Below are positions 19,706-31,171 of a stretch of 64,000 nucleotides of DNA, one piece after another. The notes beneath the pieces were generated by a model. That model was given only the letters and a program-made list of their open reading frames with translations. It ran no database searches and was not told the origin of the DNA. How positions within the stretch are numbered: position 1 is the stretch's first letter; the number at the start of each line of letters is the position of its first letter. The stretch is from NCBI RefSeq assembly GCF_000350225.1, contig NW_005179019.1:124001-188000 (forward strand), read 5' to 3'. The DNA is from Chondrus crispus (lineage: Eukaryota > Rhodophyta > Florideophyceae > Gigartinales > Gigartinaceae). Both the position numbers and the translations under genes were made by a program.

Positions 19706-21370
19706 TCATTGGGGCGGCACACCCAAGGATTTTTCCTTTGGGAGTGAGGTAACGAGTCGAGCAAGGACTCGCAAATCATCGAGGGAAGCCCCTTGGAGAG
19801 CTTCACCTTCGATGCCATGAGCGCAGAGCAATGTGCAGTAGATGTCAATGGCTCCGTCGCTCTTTTTGGGAATTGATGGGGACGGTGGGGAAGACAACGC
19901 TTCCCTAACCGACAGAGTTTCGGTATGCCCTGCCGAGGGGATATCGACAGCAGGAGGAGCAGCGGCAGGGGCTGCAGGGAGAGGGGAATCTGGAGCAGAC
20001 GGTCGGGGGCAAACGTCGTCTGCGCGGGGATCTATGGCTCGTATGGGAGCTACGTCAGGGGTTGGAACTTGGTTGCCGAATTGGCGACTGAGGCGCGCTT
20101 CGGAGGGAGAGCACAAGGCGGATGTCCAAGGGTTGAACCAGACAAAGTCACCCGCCGCACTGTGACTTCGTCCGGGAGAAAAGGACGGGCGTCGCCTCGC
20201 GAAGGATCGGAATAAGTTGATAGGGGGGACAACATCCCAGTCGACCTGATTGATCTTTTCGAGTAAGGAGTGCAGTTCGAAGTCGGTGTCTGCTCCGCCC
20301 AAGGGCACAGTATAGTCCAAAAGGCACATGAGCTCGACGAGCTTCGGAGGAAGATACCGAAGCCGCCAACAATCGTACGCCTCCCAGAGCAAGGTGGCGG
20401 CTACCTTCACGCACCACTCCGTCAAAAAGACAACCCACAACCCGTGACGAGGATCAGTGAGATGGCTTCCAAAGTAGGTAAGGATGGGACCGAGCTCTGC
20501 CCAAAACCCTTCGCAGACCTCAAATTGTCCCCACCACGAGGGGAGTTGCTGGTACCGGTTGGGATAGTGTGACCGAGCAATTTCCCCCGCCTCAACCATT
20601 TGGTAAGCTAGGAAATATCCCGTGTCCGATCTCATCTTACGCTCGAATCGGACCGTATGCTGGAAGAAGGGGATGTTCCCGCGTTTCGTATATCGGAAAT
20701 TGAGGGGGAGGATTGCGCGCGTGTATGACAGGGCATCGTTAGTCACCGTCAGTTGGTTATGCCACAGGCGGTCCGCCTCGAGCACGGGGTTACCCCGTGT
20801 CCAGCTGAGGAGTTTGTCAAGGTAATCACGCTCCCCCTCCGTGCGAAACCTCCACGTGTCACATCCGAAGGACGGAGGGATGAGGGCATCGGATAGGGAT
20901 AGGTCGAGGCGGTCGAGGACGGCTTCCATGAACCGCAGGGATAGGCCCTGTCGGCCACGAAGAGAGGAACGACGCAGGATAGAAGGGGGAATGGCGACAC
21001 GGGCACGCCAATCGTAGGAGGAAATGGCTTGAAGGGGAAGGTGACTCGGTAACATCCCCGCACCGTCGGCAAAGTCGCTCCCGATGTTAGTGACGTCGCG
21101 CACGTCGATGGCGGAAAACCAAGGAGTGGCCGCGTACAGTAAGGGATAGTTGCGCATGGATTTGCCTTGGAGCTCGGCTAGTGAGGGGTATCGACAAGGG
21201 GCTGATGAAGGATGGAGATCGGGATGAAAGACCGGTTCAGGAACGTTGGTGTTCGGGGGAAGTCGACGTATAGAAGGAAGGTCGCTAGGAATGGAAGGCG
21301 TGTGTGTGAAGCCCACACCGCGGCGACCGCGGGCGGTATGTCCGACAGTGGGATCCGATAACGGAAACAT
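19706..21370 (-). CDS. Antisense accessory ORF of element A, 554 aa, novel
   Basis: Lies on the strand opposite gag-pol and reads inward from the 3' LTR; the ATG at 21370 is 111 bases inside the LTR edge (an open TTG-started extension reaches 21439). A matching start context MFP and similar spacing exist in element B. I see no signal peptide, membrane span or known domain. A globular core (about residues 75-430) is rich in Trp, Tyr and Leu, with PLQAISSYDW (112-121), FGCDTWRFRTEGER (168-181), DPRHGLWVVFLTEWC (306-320) and WFNPWT (411-416); then a Pro/Ala-rich linker (431-500) and a short C-terminal module around LLCAHGI and DLRVLARLV (511-540). Conservation of these motifs in B, with variable linkers, shows that protein sequence was selected. 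Function unknown; transcription presumably starts in the 3' LTR, antisense. Confidence 0.85.
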   Translation of the reverse strand: MFPLSDPTVGHTARGRRGVGFTHTPSIPSDLPSIRRLPPNTNVPEPVFHPDLHPSSAPCRYPSLAELQGKSMRNYPLLYAATPWFSAIDVRDVTNIGSDFADGAGMLPSHLPLQAISSYDWRARVAIPPSILRRSSLRGRQGLSLRFMEAVLDRLDLSLSDALIPPSFGCDTWRFRTEGERDYLDKLLSWTRGNPVLEADRLWHNQLTVTNDALSYTRAILPLNFRYTKRGNIPFFQHTVRFERKMRSDTGYFLAYQMVEAGEIARSHYPNRYQQLPSWWGQFEVCEGFWAELGPILTYFGSHLTDPRHGLWVVFLTEWCVKVAATLLWEAYDCWRLRYLPPKLVELMCLLDYTVPLGGADTDFELHSLLEKINQVDWDVVPPINLFRSFARRRPSFSPGRSHSAAGDFVWFNPWTSALCSPSEARLSRQFGNQVPTPDVAPIRAIDPRADDVCPRPSAPDSPLPAAPAAAPPAVDIPSAGHTETLSVREALSSPPSPSIPKKSDGAIDIYCTLLCAHGIEGEALQGASLDDLRVLARLVTSLPKEKSLGVPPQ

Positions 21371-21469
21371 GGAGATCTTCTTACTCTCACGCGAGCGGCG
21401 ACCGATGGTCGGAAGAAAAAGGAAGAAGTTGGGAAGCAAGGGAGTGAAGCAGCTGCGCGAGAGCGCTCA

Positions 21470-21480
21470 GAAGGGGGATA
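21470..21480 (+). other. Polypurine tract of element A
   Basis: GAAGGGGGATA abuts the 3' LTR and would prime plus-strand DNA synthesis. Element B has GGAAGGGGATA at the same place (35676-35686), preceded in both by AGAGCGCTC. Confidence 0.75.
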
Positions 21481-22429
21481 TGTAGTGCAATACCCGTCTC
21501 GGGTAGGAGGGGAGGAAGGAAGTGAAAAAGGAAAAAAACTGGATACTGTAGTCCGGGGTTGGGGGACACGCGTGTGCGACGATGCGCACGATTATTTTAA
21601 TTATTTAATTTTATTTTATTTACTAATTAGATCTAGAATCTAGAGCCGGGAGCTACTGTACTCGCCCCGGCGGGGCTCTATATAACTTAGCCCTTTGACC
21701 GAACAAGTCAATAAACCAACCCGAGTTGCCGGAGTTGAATGTCGCCTTGGTCGAAGTCCGTCTCTACCAAGACGCTCCCTTTTACCTAAGCCTACGGCAT
21801 CCTCTATCGCTCGGGGGTCCCCTTTTTTCCTTATCAATTTTCCTTTATTTCCCTATCCTAATTTCCCTTAATCTTGAGTTGGTCCCACCTTGTAGGATTG
21901 CGATCCGCAACGTGACGTCATTCGCCATCGGGCTTTTGTGTTGGTGCACCAGTGGTGCTTTTCTCAGTGTTGGTTCCATCGGAATCTGGTTGCGACCGAT
22001 CCGTTGTGGGTATTTTGCCATCGGGCAGTACGACGGTGTAGCGCTGCTACGTTTTCTTCTTTCCCGACGGGCTACATTGCGACGTCCCCGTCGAAGACCT
22101 TATCAAGGGTATAAGGTGTACAAGGCGCTCTTTGAGCATTGGATTTACGACCCATCGGACCAGGTTTATCTAAACACCCCTCCGAACTCGTCGAGCAGTT
22201 GCCTTTACAAGTCTCTACCACCATTTACCGATCCCGGGCGGGGCCCTTCTCTTTGCCCCCCCCCATATCAGGGATCCGAGCTACTGCGGGCCGCAAACCC
22301 GCTTAAAGAGGACAGGGAGCTTCGAACACTCCGTAGCGGTGTGCCGTTGGCAGTTGTTGTTTTTGGTTGCTGTTGTTTGTGTTGGACTACCGGACCTTGG
22401 TCTCTGCCTAACAGGCGCATTGCACTACA
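21481..22429 (+). repeat. 3' LTR of element A
   Basis: 949 bp, ending ATTGCACTACA and followed by the GTCCC duplication at 22430-22434. By eye it differs from the 5' LTR at about five positions plus a shorter C run. Confidence 0.95.
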
Positions 22430-22522
22430 GTCCCCCATCCGGGACTACTTGTCATCTCTAATTATTTTCCTTTCACTTCACCCCCCTGTAGAGCCCTGTA
22501 TTGCACTACATCGAAGAACTAG

Positions 22523-23640
22523 TGTAGTGCAATAATCAACTACACCATGAGGGGGTGAAAAGATAAGGAATTGAAGGGATATGACAAAATGGAGGGGGGT
22601 GACAAGTGAAAATTATTTCACTTTATTATTTTAATTATTAATTTTAATTAGTTGCATATTAGATATTTAACATTAGATTAGATCTAGGATCTAGCGCCGA
22701 GAGCTACTGTACTGGCTCCGGCGGGGCGATATATACCTTAGCCCTCTGACGACCAAGTCAGTAAAGGTAACCCGAGTTGCCAGAGTTGAATATCGCCTTG
22801 GTCGAAGTCCGTCTTTCCCAAGACGCTCCCTTTTACCACAGATTACGTTATCCTTTGCGCTCGGGGGCACCCTTTCTTTTTCCTTTATTTCACCTATCCA
22901 TTTCTATTTCTATTTCTATCTCTATTTCTATTCCCTTATCTTGTGTTGGTTCCACGGTGCCTGATTGCGATCCGCATTGTGACGACTGGAGTCATCGGGC
23001 TCTTGTGCTGGTTCTTTTGTTGGTTGTTGGTGCCATCGGCTTTGGTTGCGACCGGACCGGTGTAGGTGTCTTACCCATCGGGTGACACGTGGGTGTAGCG
23101 CTGCTACTTGTTTACGTCCACCGACGGAGGCTGTTGCAACGACGTCTTCCTCGAAGGTCCTGTTGTGTATACAGGACAGTGTTGGTTCTATTGGATACAG
23201 ATTGCGACCGTTCCGGTGTCGGTACTTTGCAATCGGGCAGTACGGAGGTGTAGCGCTACTACATGTTTGCTAATTCCCGTCGGGCTGCGTTGCGGCGCCC
23301 GGTCGAAGACCTTATCAAGGATATAAGGTGTACCAGGCGCTCAGCGAGCATTGGCTTTACGACTCATCGGGCCTGGCTTCTTAATCACCGCCCCGAACTC
23401 GCCGAGCAGCTGCCTGTACAAAACTTTGCCACCATTCATCCCGGGCCGGGCATCTTCCTTGTTCCCCCCCTATCAGGGATTTGAGCTACTGTGGGCCGCA
23501 AACCCACTGAAAGGGAAAGGGAGAATCCGACACTCTGTAGGGCTGTGCCGTCGGCAACTCTTGTTGGATGTTGTCTGTTGGCTGTGTGGTCGCTGGACCG
23601 TTGGACCCTGGTTCCGGCCTGACAGGCACATTGCACTACA
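22523..23640 (+). repeat. 5' LTR of element B
   Basis: 1118 bp with the family's 11-bp inverted ends. It carries a TATA-like ATATATA near 22729 and a short CTATTT microsatellite near 22905-22932. The 3' half is clearly alignable to the LTR of A; the 5' part differs more. Confidence 0.93.
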
Positions 23641-23732
23641 TAAGTGGTCTCCCGACCTAGAATCTGGAACTGAAATCAGAAGTCGGAAATAGGTAAGTTA
23701 TTTCGATAGGTCTCGTTTATTAAGAGCGGACC

Positions 23733-25977
23733 ATGGCATCAAGCCAACCCAAGGACGTCGGCCCTGGGGTCAGAAGAGCTGGATCAGCTCAAGAGTCGAG
23801 GATTCCGCGAGGACCTCGTACACGAAGCCAAGGAAATTCGGCTACTGATCCAGTTGTAGAAGCGTCCCCTTCGGGGACAGCCGTTGAGAAAAATGGCCTG
23901 GAAGAGAAGTTCGAAAAATTGAGCGAGGAGATTCGTCAGGAGACGAACAACAAGTTCGACGAACATCTGGGCATTTTTCAGAAGCAACAGGAGTTGCTAA
24001 AATCCGAGTTCCACGCTGTGCTTGAAGAGCTGACAGCCCGTGTGGTTCTCGTTGAGAATTTAAGTACCGATGCGTCCCCGGGCCGAGATCCGAAGTGCTG
24101 GATTCGCTAAAGCTCGCCGCGAAAGAAGCGCAGCGAGACGCAAATCAGGCCGTGGAAACGCTGGCCAAGACAAGGGACAGCATCGACGACCGGTTCTACC
24201 GCGCTTCGCGACGACTCAAGGACCTTGAGCAAGCTGCGGGCCGGGCCGAACCAAGATTGGACGAGGGACCGCTCTCCGACGGAGAAGAACTGGACAGTCC
24301 AACAAAGAAGGGGAAGTCAGCCCGGATCCGGGACTCCAAGTGGAAGAGCCCGGAGTCGGCCAAAGGCCGAAAGAAGAAGAAAAATCCACTGTAGTGACGA
24401 CCGCGAAAATTGCGACTCCAATTCGGAGTCGAATGTTTTAGAAGAAAATGGTGACGACGGCTCGTCGAACCATTCAAGAAATTCTGACCGAAGATCGACA
24501 GAAAGAAATGGAATTTCGTCAAATAAGAAGAGCTCTAAAAGAGGCGGAGTCACTTCGTTCGCCTCGCGAAGACACAAGGAAGCGGAGCCAGAAGACATCG
24601 CGACGCGGCGCAGACCGCGATGGGAGGAGTTGGAGGAATTAAATCCGATCAACCATCTCTTCAAGAAGTCGCTTTCGTACAGGACGTACCGCCTGCGGAA
24701 CCCGCAGACACATTTGTCGAGCAAGCGGCGGACCGCCGTGCGAAAGATCAGAAGAGACATACCGCCAAAGGTGAAGAGAGACAATACGTTCACAGGAGAA
24801 GATGGCGTATTAGTTCTAGACTTTTTAGCTAAGGTAGTCCAAGAATTCGACAACCAGGAGATGAACGAAGGCCAAGCGATCCGCTTGCTACCGGAGTTCC
24901 TCAGCGGAATCGCCCTGAGACAGTACACTTCGGTGTCACAAACGGCGGGGTCCCACCATGGGAAAATATCCGTCTGGCCGGAGGCCGTACAGTGGCTATT
25001 GCGAAGCTTCGCCACCGATGAGGGAATCCGCCAAGCCGTACTGGCTTTACGGGAAGCACAGCAGCTACCGTCTGAAGACGAGATGGAATTTTATATCTGT
25101 CTGACGGACGCGAGCAATCGATGTGGAAACGTATATTCGATGGAAGATCAAATGACGATATTTATTGAAGGACTCGATTCGAGTATCAAGCCGATGGTAT
25201 CTCAATACCGACAAGACAATCGGGACGTTTCTTTTTTGAGACTAGTTAATTACGCGAAGGCGCATGGCTCGGCGAGCCGCGCCAAGGAGAGGAAGACTAA
25301 GAGAGTCACCATCCAAGCGCCAGCAAAGCTAAGGATGGGAGAAAGCAGAAGCCTTCGCACCACACGCGAAAAACCCGCGGCGCTGTTCACTTGGCGGACT
25401 CACTGTCGGCGTCCAGAGGACCTAGTACTGTTGATCAGGAAGAAAATGGATACGGAGGAGCATTGGTCGCCGAGGGCGATTTTTATGACCCATCGGAGGA
25501 ATATGGAGACGAGGAGCACGGGGCTTGTGGGATGTCTACGCTACAGACGCCTACGTATACGACGGACTCGTATGCAGAAGCCACGGATCCCGTGTTAGCG
25601 TTTCGAGGGCGCGGACACACGCCAGCGCCAAGAATTCCGATGGAAAACAAGGGTACGGCCTTCGGAAGACCGGGCTGGACGGGCCGGTCGACGGCCCGAG
25701 GACCGCTAAGGTCGCCGTACCCTCCGAAGAAGCATGGCCTCGTATGCTACCATTGCTACGAGAAGGGCCACGGAGCGCCTACGTGTTTGCTCTCGTTCCG
25801 AGAGATGCCCCGAGTTCTGAAGAACTACGAGGCGTTCTCCCCGATGGAGAGGTTGGGAATTCCGTCGACAAGTTACCTGTAAAACAATGGTTCGAATCGC
25901 AGACGGCGAGCACACCGAGTGCCTCTGCCGAAGGTTCGAACCGAACATCAGGAAGGCCGGTCACGGGGCCTGTCGTG
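23733..25977 (+). pseudogene. gag region of element B, broken
   Basis: Starts at an ATG in the same leader position as gag of A. Recognisable parts are the coiled-coil segment, the charged linker, the capsid-like block and the zinc knuckle CYHCYEKGHGAPTC, all similar to A. Broken with a few breaks. It ends at the 0.64-kb insert. Confidence 0.85.
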
Positions 25978-26620
25978 CCCTACATCCACGTGTGGCGCCT
26001 GTAGGCAGAGCGACGCGCGTTCGTACGCGTAAGGGAAATCAGGAGACCACCCGGTGGATGACCGGAACCGGGATCCAGGCGCGGCTTGCGCGGTAGAAAG
26101 GTAGAACTAGAATCAGCAATAAGGAGGAAGAATTAAAGGAAAAACAGACTAACAGAACGGGCAGCACCGTAGTTAACGTAGCGCTCGCGCGGTTGGGTCG
26201 ACGCGCGCGGGGAAGGCAGTTGGGATTCCAGGGGTGTAGATGGCTCGGTCGGTATGGGTGAGCCAGTACCGAGTCGAGGCTACAACCTGGAATCCAGAAA
26301 CCAAGGTAAAAAACCCGAGGCTTCGTGCCTCTTTACTTTGATTATCGGGTTGACTATATAGTCCACCGTCGCCGTAATGCCGACGCTAAATTATACTGTA
26401 AATTAGAATAACTAGGAAATAGCTGGTGTAGCCCCGAGGGGACCAAGTACAGCCCCCATAGGCCCTATGGGTTGCGAAGGGATTACACGTGTCCACAGGG
26501 AGGTCCGGTAGAGCGGCAGGGGAGTCCACGTGTTCCCGTGGTACACGTGGTGATGGCGAGCGCGATTTTGGCGAGAATAAGACAGCTGTCCCGGTACCGA
26601 GTACAGTGCACTACAGGGCC
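25978..26620. mobile_element. 0.64-kb insert between gag and pol of element B
   Basis: This stretch has no counterpart in A and interrupts the alignment; it is flanked by GTCGTG at 25972-25977 and 26621-26626, as expected for a target duplication. No coding capacity is recognised. It contains a 10-bp perfect inverted repeat GGATTCCAGG / CCTGGAATCC (26223-26232 and 26286-26295) enclosing smaller stems (GGCTC/GAGCC, CGGTA/TACCG). It could be a small non-autonomous transposon or a short RNA-derived insert; no clear terminal inverted repeat or poly(A) tail was found. Confidence 0.5.
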
Positions 26621-26639
26621 GTCGTGGGACTGGAGAAGA

Positions 26640-29600
26640 AACCCGCAGCGATAGGAAAACTAAGGGGGGGAATCTCAAATAATTCGAAAGGAGAGACATG
26701 TGTCCGGCGAACCATGTCCGGGACCCAGTCCCGTTCCCCGCCTTTAGCGAAGGAGGCAGTCAACGACGAGGAGACAATTGGAATCGTCGATAAACCGAAA
26801 GGACCTATTGGGGTCAAGAAGATTCTGCGAGGAGTCAAGGACGATCCGCTGGAGCAAGTCCGACGCCCCTGGTACAGGGTCAAGCGCGAGGAATGTCCCG
26901 AGAAGATTTTAGTCCTTGCCAAGAAAAACTACAAAGTCTTCGCGGACATTGGACCGACGGTCGGATTGATGAGACGTGTACTGTCCGTGTTGGACACCGG
27001 CGCGGGACCTAATCTCATCCGGAGATCCGAGCTTCCCGCAGGAATAGAAACTCTTGTGTCTTTCGGACCGACCCAAGATATCGGCGATGCGAGTAATAGG
27101 CCACTCCGAACGCTAGGTGCACTCAAAATACCTGTGAGACTTCGACGTTTCGTGGATTCAGCCGAATTCATAGTTTGCGAAAAACTCGCAGTCCCCCTAA
27201 TTCTAGGTGCAGACTACTGTGATCGGTTTGTGGAAGCAATCTATATTCGTAAGAAGACTGTGGAGTTGGCAGATTTCTCGGAAGTTCCGATTATAAGGAA
27301 GTTCTCGCCGAGAAAGGGAAAGAAGACTCTGGTCCCAGGAGAGCACCAGGAAGAGAAGAAAGGAGAACGAATTTCCCTCAGAGTGAAGGTGGCAAGAGCC
27401 ACGACTATTGAGCCAGGGACGCAACGCGTCGTCGAATGCACCTCGAAGAGGACTGGTTTAATCGTGTTCCAGCCGTACTCAACGTTATATCAAAGACACG
27501 GCTTAGTGAGCACGAATGGTGTCGTCCAGGTTGAGCCTGACAGGCCATTCCGTTTGCTCGTTGCGAATTTTAGGAAGTACTCTGTCAGGCTACAAAAAGG
27601 CCAGGTGGTGGCCGAACTTTTGTCGCATCCGCGAGCCGCGTTCGCAAACCAAACCACCATTGGTGAGGTACTTGGAGTACAAGAGATAACCGAGGAAGGA
27701 GTTCCTAATTCTACTCCGTCGCCTACGGGCGACGTTAAATTTTTATCAGAGCAAAACCCGAAAGATCCGCGAGAAGAACGGTTGGATGGGCTCTCCGCGT
27801 TGGCAACTGCGAAGCCGGAACGACGGATCGAGCCTCCACCGCCGGACGTCGATGAACCCGACCTGAGCCACGTCCCGGACCCGCTGCGCTAGCGATTTCG
27901 TCGGATGCTCAAGAAATATTCCCGCTTGTGGGATGGGACCCTTGGTGAAATTAACACCATGGTCCACCGAATCGAATTGGTCCCGGACACAAGACCAATT
28001 GCGCAAGCCCCGTATCGGGCCAGGCCTAAGGCTCGCGAGAAAGAAGATGCAGAAGTACAGAAGATGTTAGAGGCAGGAGTAATTGAGCCGGCAAAGTCAT
28101 AATGGGCGCCGCCCGTGTTGCTGGTGCCGAAACCGGACGGTTCAATGCGCTTCTGCGTCGATTATAGAAGATTGAATGCAGTGACGGTGAAGGACACATA
28201 CCCGCTGCCGCGCATGGATGAGTGCTTAGACTCGCTTGGTGACACCAAGGTCTTCTCCGCGCTAGACGCCATCTCCGGGTACTGGCAGATGCCAATTCCC
28301 GAAAGCAACCGCGACAAAACCGCATTTTCGTGTCACTCAGGTTTGTACCGATTCTCACGAATGCCCTTCGGGCCTACCAACGCGCCAGCGACGTTCCAGA
28401 GAGCCATGGATATCCTGCTCTCTCCGTTCCGTTGGAAATGCTGTCTGGTATATCCAGATGATATCATCATCTTCAGCAAATCCTGGGAGGAGCACCTCAT
28501 CCCCGTTGACGAAATACTTTCTGTATTGGAGAAGGCAGGTGTGAAGCTCAAGCTTCGCAAGTGCGAATTTTTCGTGGAAAAGATCAAGTACCTGGGCCAC
28601 GTCGTTCAGCCAGGTACGCTCGAAGTTGACGCCGCGCGAACCGCCGCATTGGAACAAGTGGGGTACCCTCAAACGCAGACACATCTTAGAAGCTTCCTGG
28701 GACTTTCCAATGTCTACCGCAGGTTCGTTCCGCATCATGCAAAAATTGCGCATTCTCTAAACCAACTACTGAAGAAAGGACAACCGGTCCAGTTGGAAGG
28801 ATTCGACGAACTATTCGAAAAAGCTTTTCATAAGCTCAAAGACGCAATCTTGGCGCCACCGGTGTTGGCGCTGCCGAAGAAAGACCTACCCTACTCGGTA
28901 GACACCGATGCAAGCGACTATCAAATCGGCGCTGCATTATTTCAAACGCATCCGGATGCGCAACGTAAACCCATCGGGTTCTTTTCAAGAACGTTAGCCG
29001 CAGCCGAGAGAAACTATTTCGTATCAGAAAAAGAATGTCTAGCGGTAATTTGGGCCGTACAGACTCTAAGACCATATCTATATGGCGAGCACTTCATTGT
29101 GCATACCGACCATGCCTCATTGAGGTGGTTGATGAACGTAACCAACCCCAGCGGGAGATTAATTCGATGGAGGCTCCGCCTCTCGGAATTTGATTTCGAA
29201 ACCAATTACAAGAAGAGCAAGGCCAACAGTCAAGCTGATGCCCTCTCAAGATTACGGACTGCAGGAGAAACCGTCGACAAAATCGACGACGAAATCCCAT
29301 GCTTTATGGCCGAACCGGCCGACGCTACAGAAGACGAAGAGGACGATTTTGAAAGGCTGGACGACATCATCTCTCTTGAGGAGGGGGCCACCTATGATCG
29401 CCTCGATTACTTCCAAGCTGTCACTGCGGAGGAGCTCATTCGCGAGCGAGCCGTCGACCCCTTCTGCAGCCGAATCAAAGAAGAGATGGACGCGGGAAAA
29501 ACGCGCACGTTCACAACGGAGACCGAGGAACTCGAAAGAACTCTATGCCGTACCGCGGCAGAGTTCGTCCAAGTGGTAATAACACAATCATTAAGGTACC

Positions 29601-31171
29601 GCGTCCTTGGGTTAAGCCATTACGCAAAATTGGCAGGACATCCTGGAGGCAGGAAACTGTACAAGACATTGAGAAGATATTTTTACTGGCCTACGATGGC
29701 CCTAGACTGGTACGCAGTCGCCAAGAATTGCGCCGCATGTGCGCGGGAAAGAGTGAAGTTAAGAAGAAACACGAAGGAAATGAAGCTGTTCACGCCCAAA
29801 GCTCCGCTGGGGTTTGTTGCCATCGACATACTCGGCGAGCTAATTACAACTAAACGAGGAAATTGGTATATTTTCATGATCAGCGATCGATACTCGAAAC
29901 TGGTACGGACCGTACCGTTGAAGAAGATATCAGCTGCGCACATCGCACAAGCCTTCGTTCACCATTGGGTATTCGTGTACGGACCGCCGGTCAAGCTGCT
30001 GTCCGACAATGGAACACAGTTCGCGGCCCGGTTCTTCCAGAACGTCTGCCGAATTCTCGGCATACGCAATGTGTTCACGACTACGTACCACCTGCAAGCC
30101 AACGGCCAAGTTGAGAGGTTTAACCGCACGCTGACTTCCCCGTTGCGAAAATATGTTGGAGAACATCCGAAGGACTGGGACCTATTTAGCGACGCTGTGA
30201 CGTTCGCCTACAACACGCAAGTTCATCGGACTACGAACATCGCGCCCTTCGAGCTGGTGTTAGCTCGGGCGCCGAGAAGCATTGCGTTACGAGCACAGCC
30301 AAGTTTGGAAGGATTTAGCTCGAATCGAGCGTACTACCTGAAATGGCAGTCGTGGTTGGAAAGCCTGATGAAAGGCGCTGATAAGAGCTTGCGGAAAGAA
30401 CAAGCGCGCTACAAGCGAAACTTTGACGCACGGCTCCGCAAACTGAGGTATGACATCCCTTCAGGATCATACGTATTCCTTCGGAAAGAGCAAGGCACGG
30501 CCACCGAGCCGAAACATAAGTTGGCACAAGTGGGTTTGGGTCCGTATCAAGTGAAGGAGTCAACTGAGAATACGGTCGTCATTGTTATAGGCGACCAAGA
30601 AGAGCGCGTGTCGCGAGATAGAGTCGAATGAGCCCCTAGTCCCATAGACTACACGCCGATAATCGGGCTACGACAAGCGGTACAGTTCCTATATCGAGGT
30701 GGGGGACGAGAAGAACCTGCCGCGCAAGCGAAGGATAGGACGGATGACGGACCGTTAATAAATCAGAAAGCTGCGGGCATCCCGCTCGATCTACAAGAGA
30801 TGGGAGGTTCGGAAGAGCATGATGAGGATGAATCGCTATCTCTTCGGAAGGGAGAAGGACAGTCGGACACGCAGGAAGAAGGAGCCGAGAGTCAAGAGTA
30901 TGTGATCGACAAGATCGTGGACCACGCCTACGACGAGGAGAAATTAATTCTCAAAGTGAGATGGTATGGGTATACCATCGAGGACACGACGTGTAAGCCC
31001 ATTGAGCAGTTACCTCGTAGCACAGCAGTCACGTATTTCCGAAGGAAACGGTTGCCCCTGCCGGCGCAAGTCGCGCACGCGGTACCTGGAAAGCTGTTGT
31101 CAAGAAAGAATGCAGAGGAGAGCCAGCAAAGAAGTCAGAAGTTTGAGGAAGCGACGGACCGCAACGGTTGA
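26640..31171 (+). pseudogene. pol region of element B, broken
   Basis: Contains the same domains as pol of A: protease LDTGAGPN, RT core, RNase H, integrase HHCC and DDE core, and a chromodomain at the end (about 30.89-31.05 kb). The RNase H and integrase stretches are close to A in sequence. Broken with a few breaks; no longer a functional polyprotein. Confidence 0.9.

Larger units (their letters stand above)
7957..22429 (+). mobile_element. Element A: full-length Ty3/Gypsy chromovirus with antisense ORF
   Basis: About 14.5 kb from TGTAGTGCAAT to ATTGCACTACA, flanked by perfect GTCCC duplications (7952-7956 and 22430-22434). Order: LTR (954 bp), primer-binding site, gag, pol with protease, RT, RNase H, integrase and C-terminal chromodomain, a 3.9-kb spacer, an antisense ORF, polypurine tract, LTR (949 bp). 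By eye the two LTRs differ at about five bases plus a C-run length change, so insertion is recent. All three long frames are open; it looks whole. The unusual length comes from the spacer plus antisense ORF. Confidence 0.95.
6984..22510 (-). mobile_element. Solo LTR 'C' (Ty3/Gypsy, TGTAGTGCAAT family), split by element A
   Basis: Reverse-oriented LTR with ends TGTAGTACAAT (6984) and ATTGCACTACA (22510), flanked by perfect 5-bp duplications TCGAA at 6979-6983 and 22511-22515. The two parts are 6984-7956 and 22435-22510, together about 1.05 kb, matching the length of solo LTR E. Element A with its own GTCCC duplication interrupts it. No internal region of its own is left, so this is a solo LTR from LTR-LTR recombination. 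Sequence is alignable to the reversed LTR of A with visible divergence, so it is older than A. Confidence 0.88.

Noticed and set aside
19706-21439. Antisense ORF of A as an envelope gene
   Set aside because: Wrong strand, no signal peptide, no membrane span and no cysteine pattern of glycoproteins.
24317-25015. 232-codon minus-strand ORF over the gag region of B
   Set aside because: Exact antisense shadow of the gag capsid-like block; element A shows the same kind of shadow.
26223-26295. tRNA gene or tRNA-derived SINE in the B insert
   Set aside because: A-box and B-box matches are poor and the spacing is too short; kept only as a structured inverted repeat.
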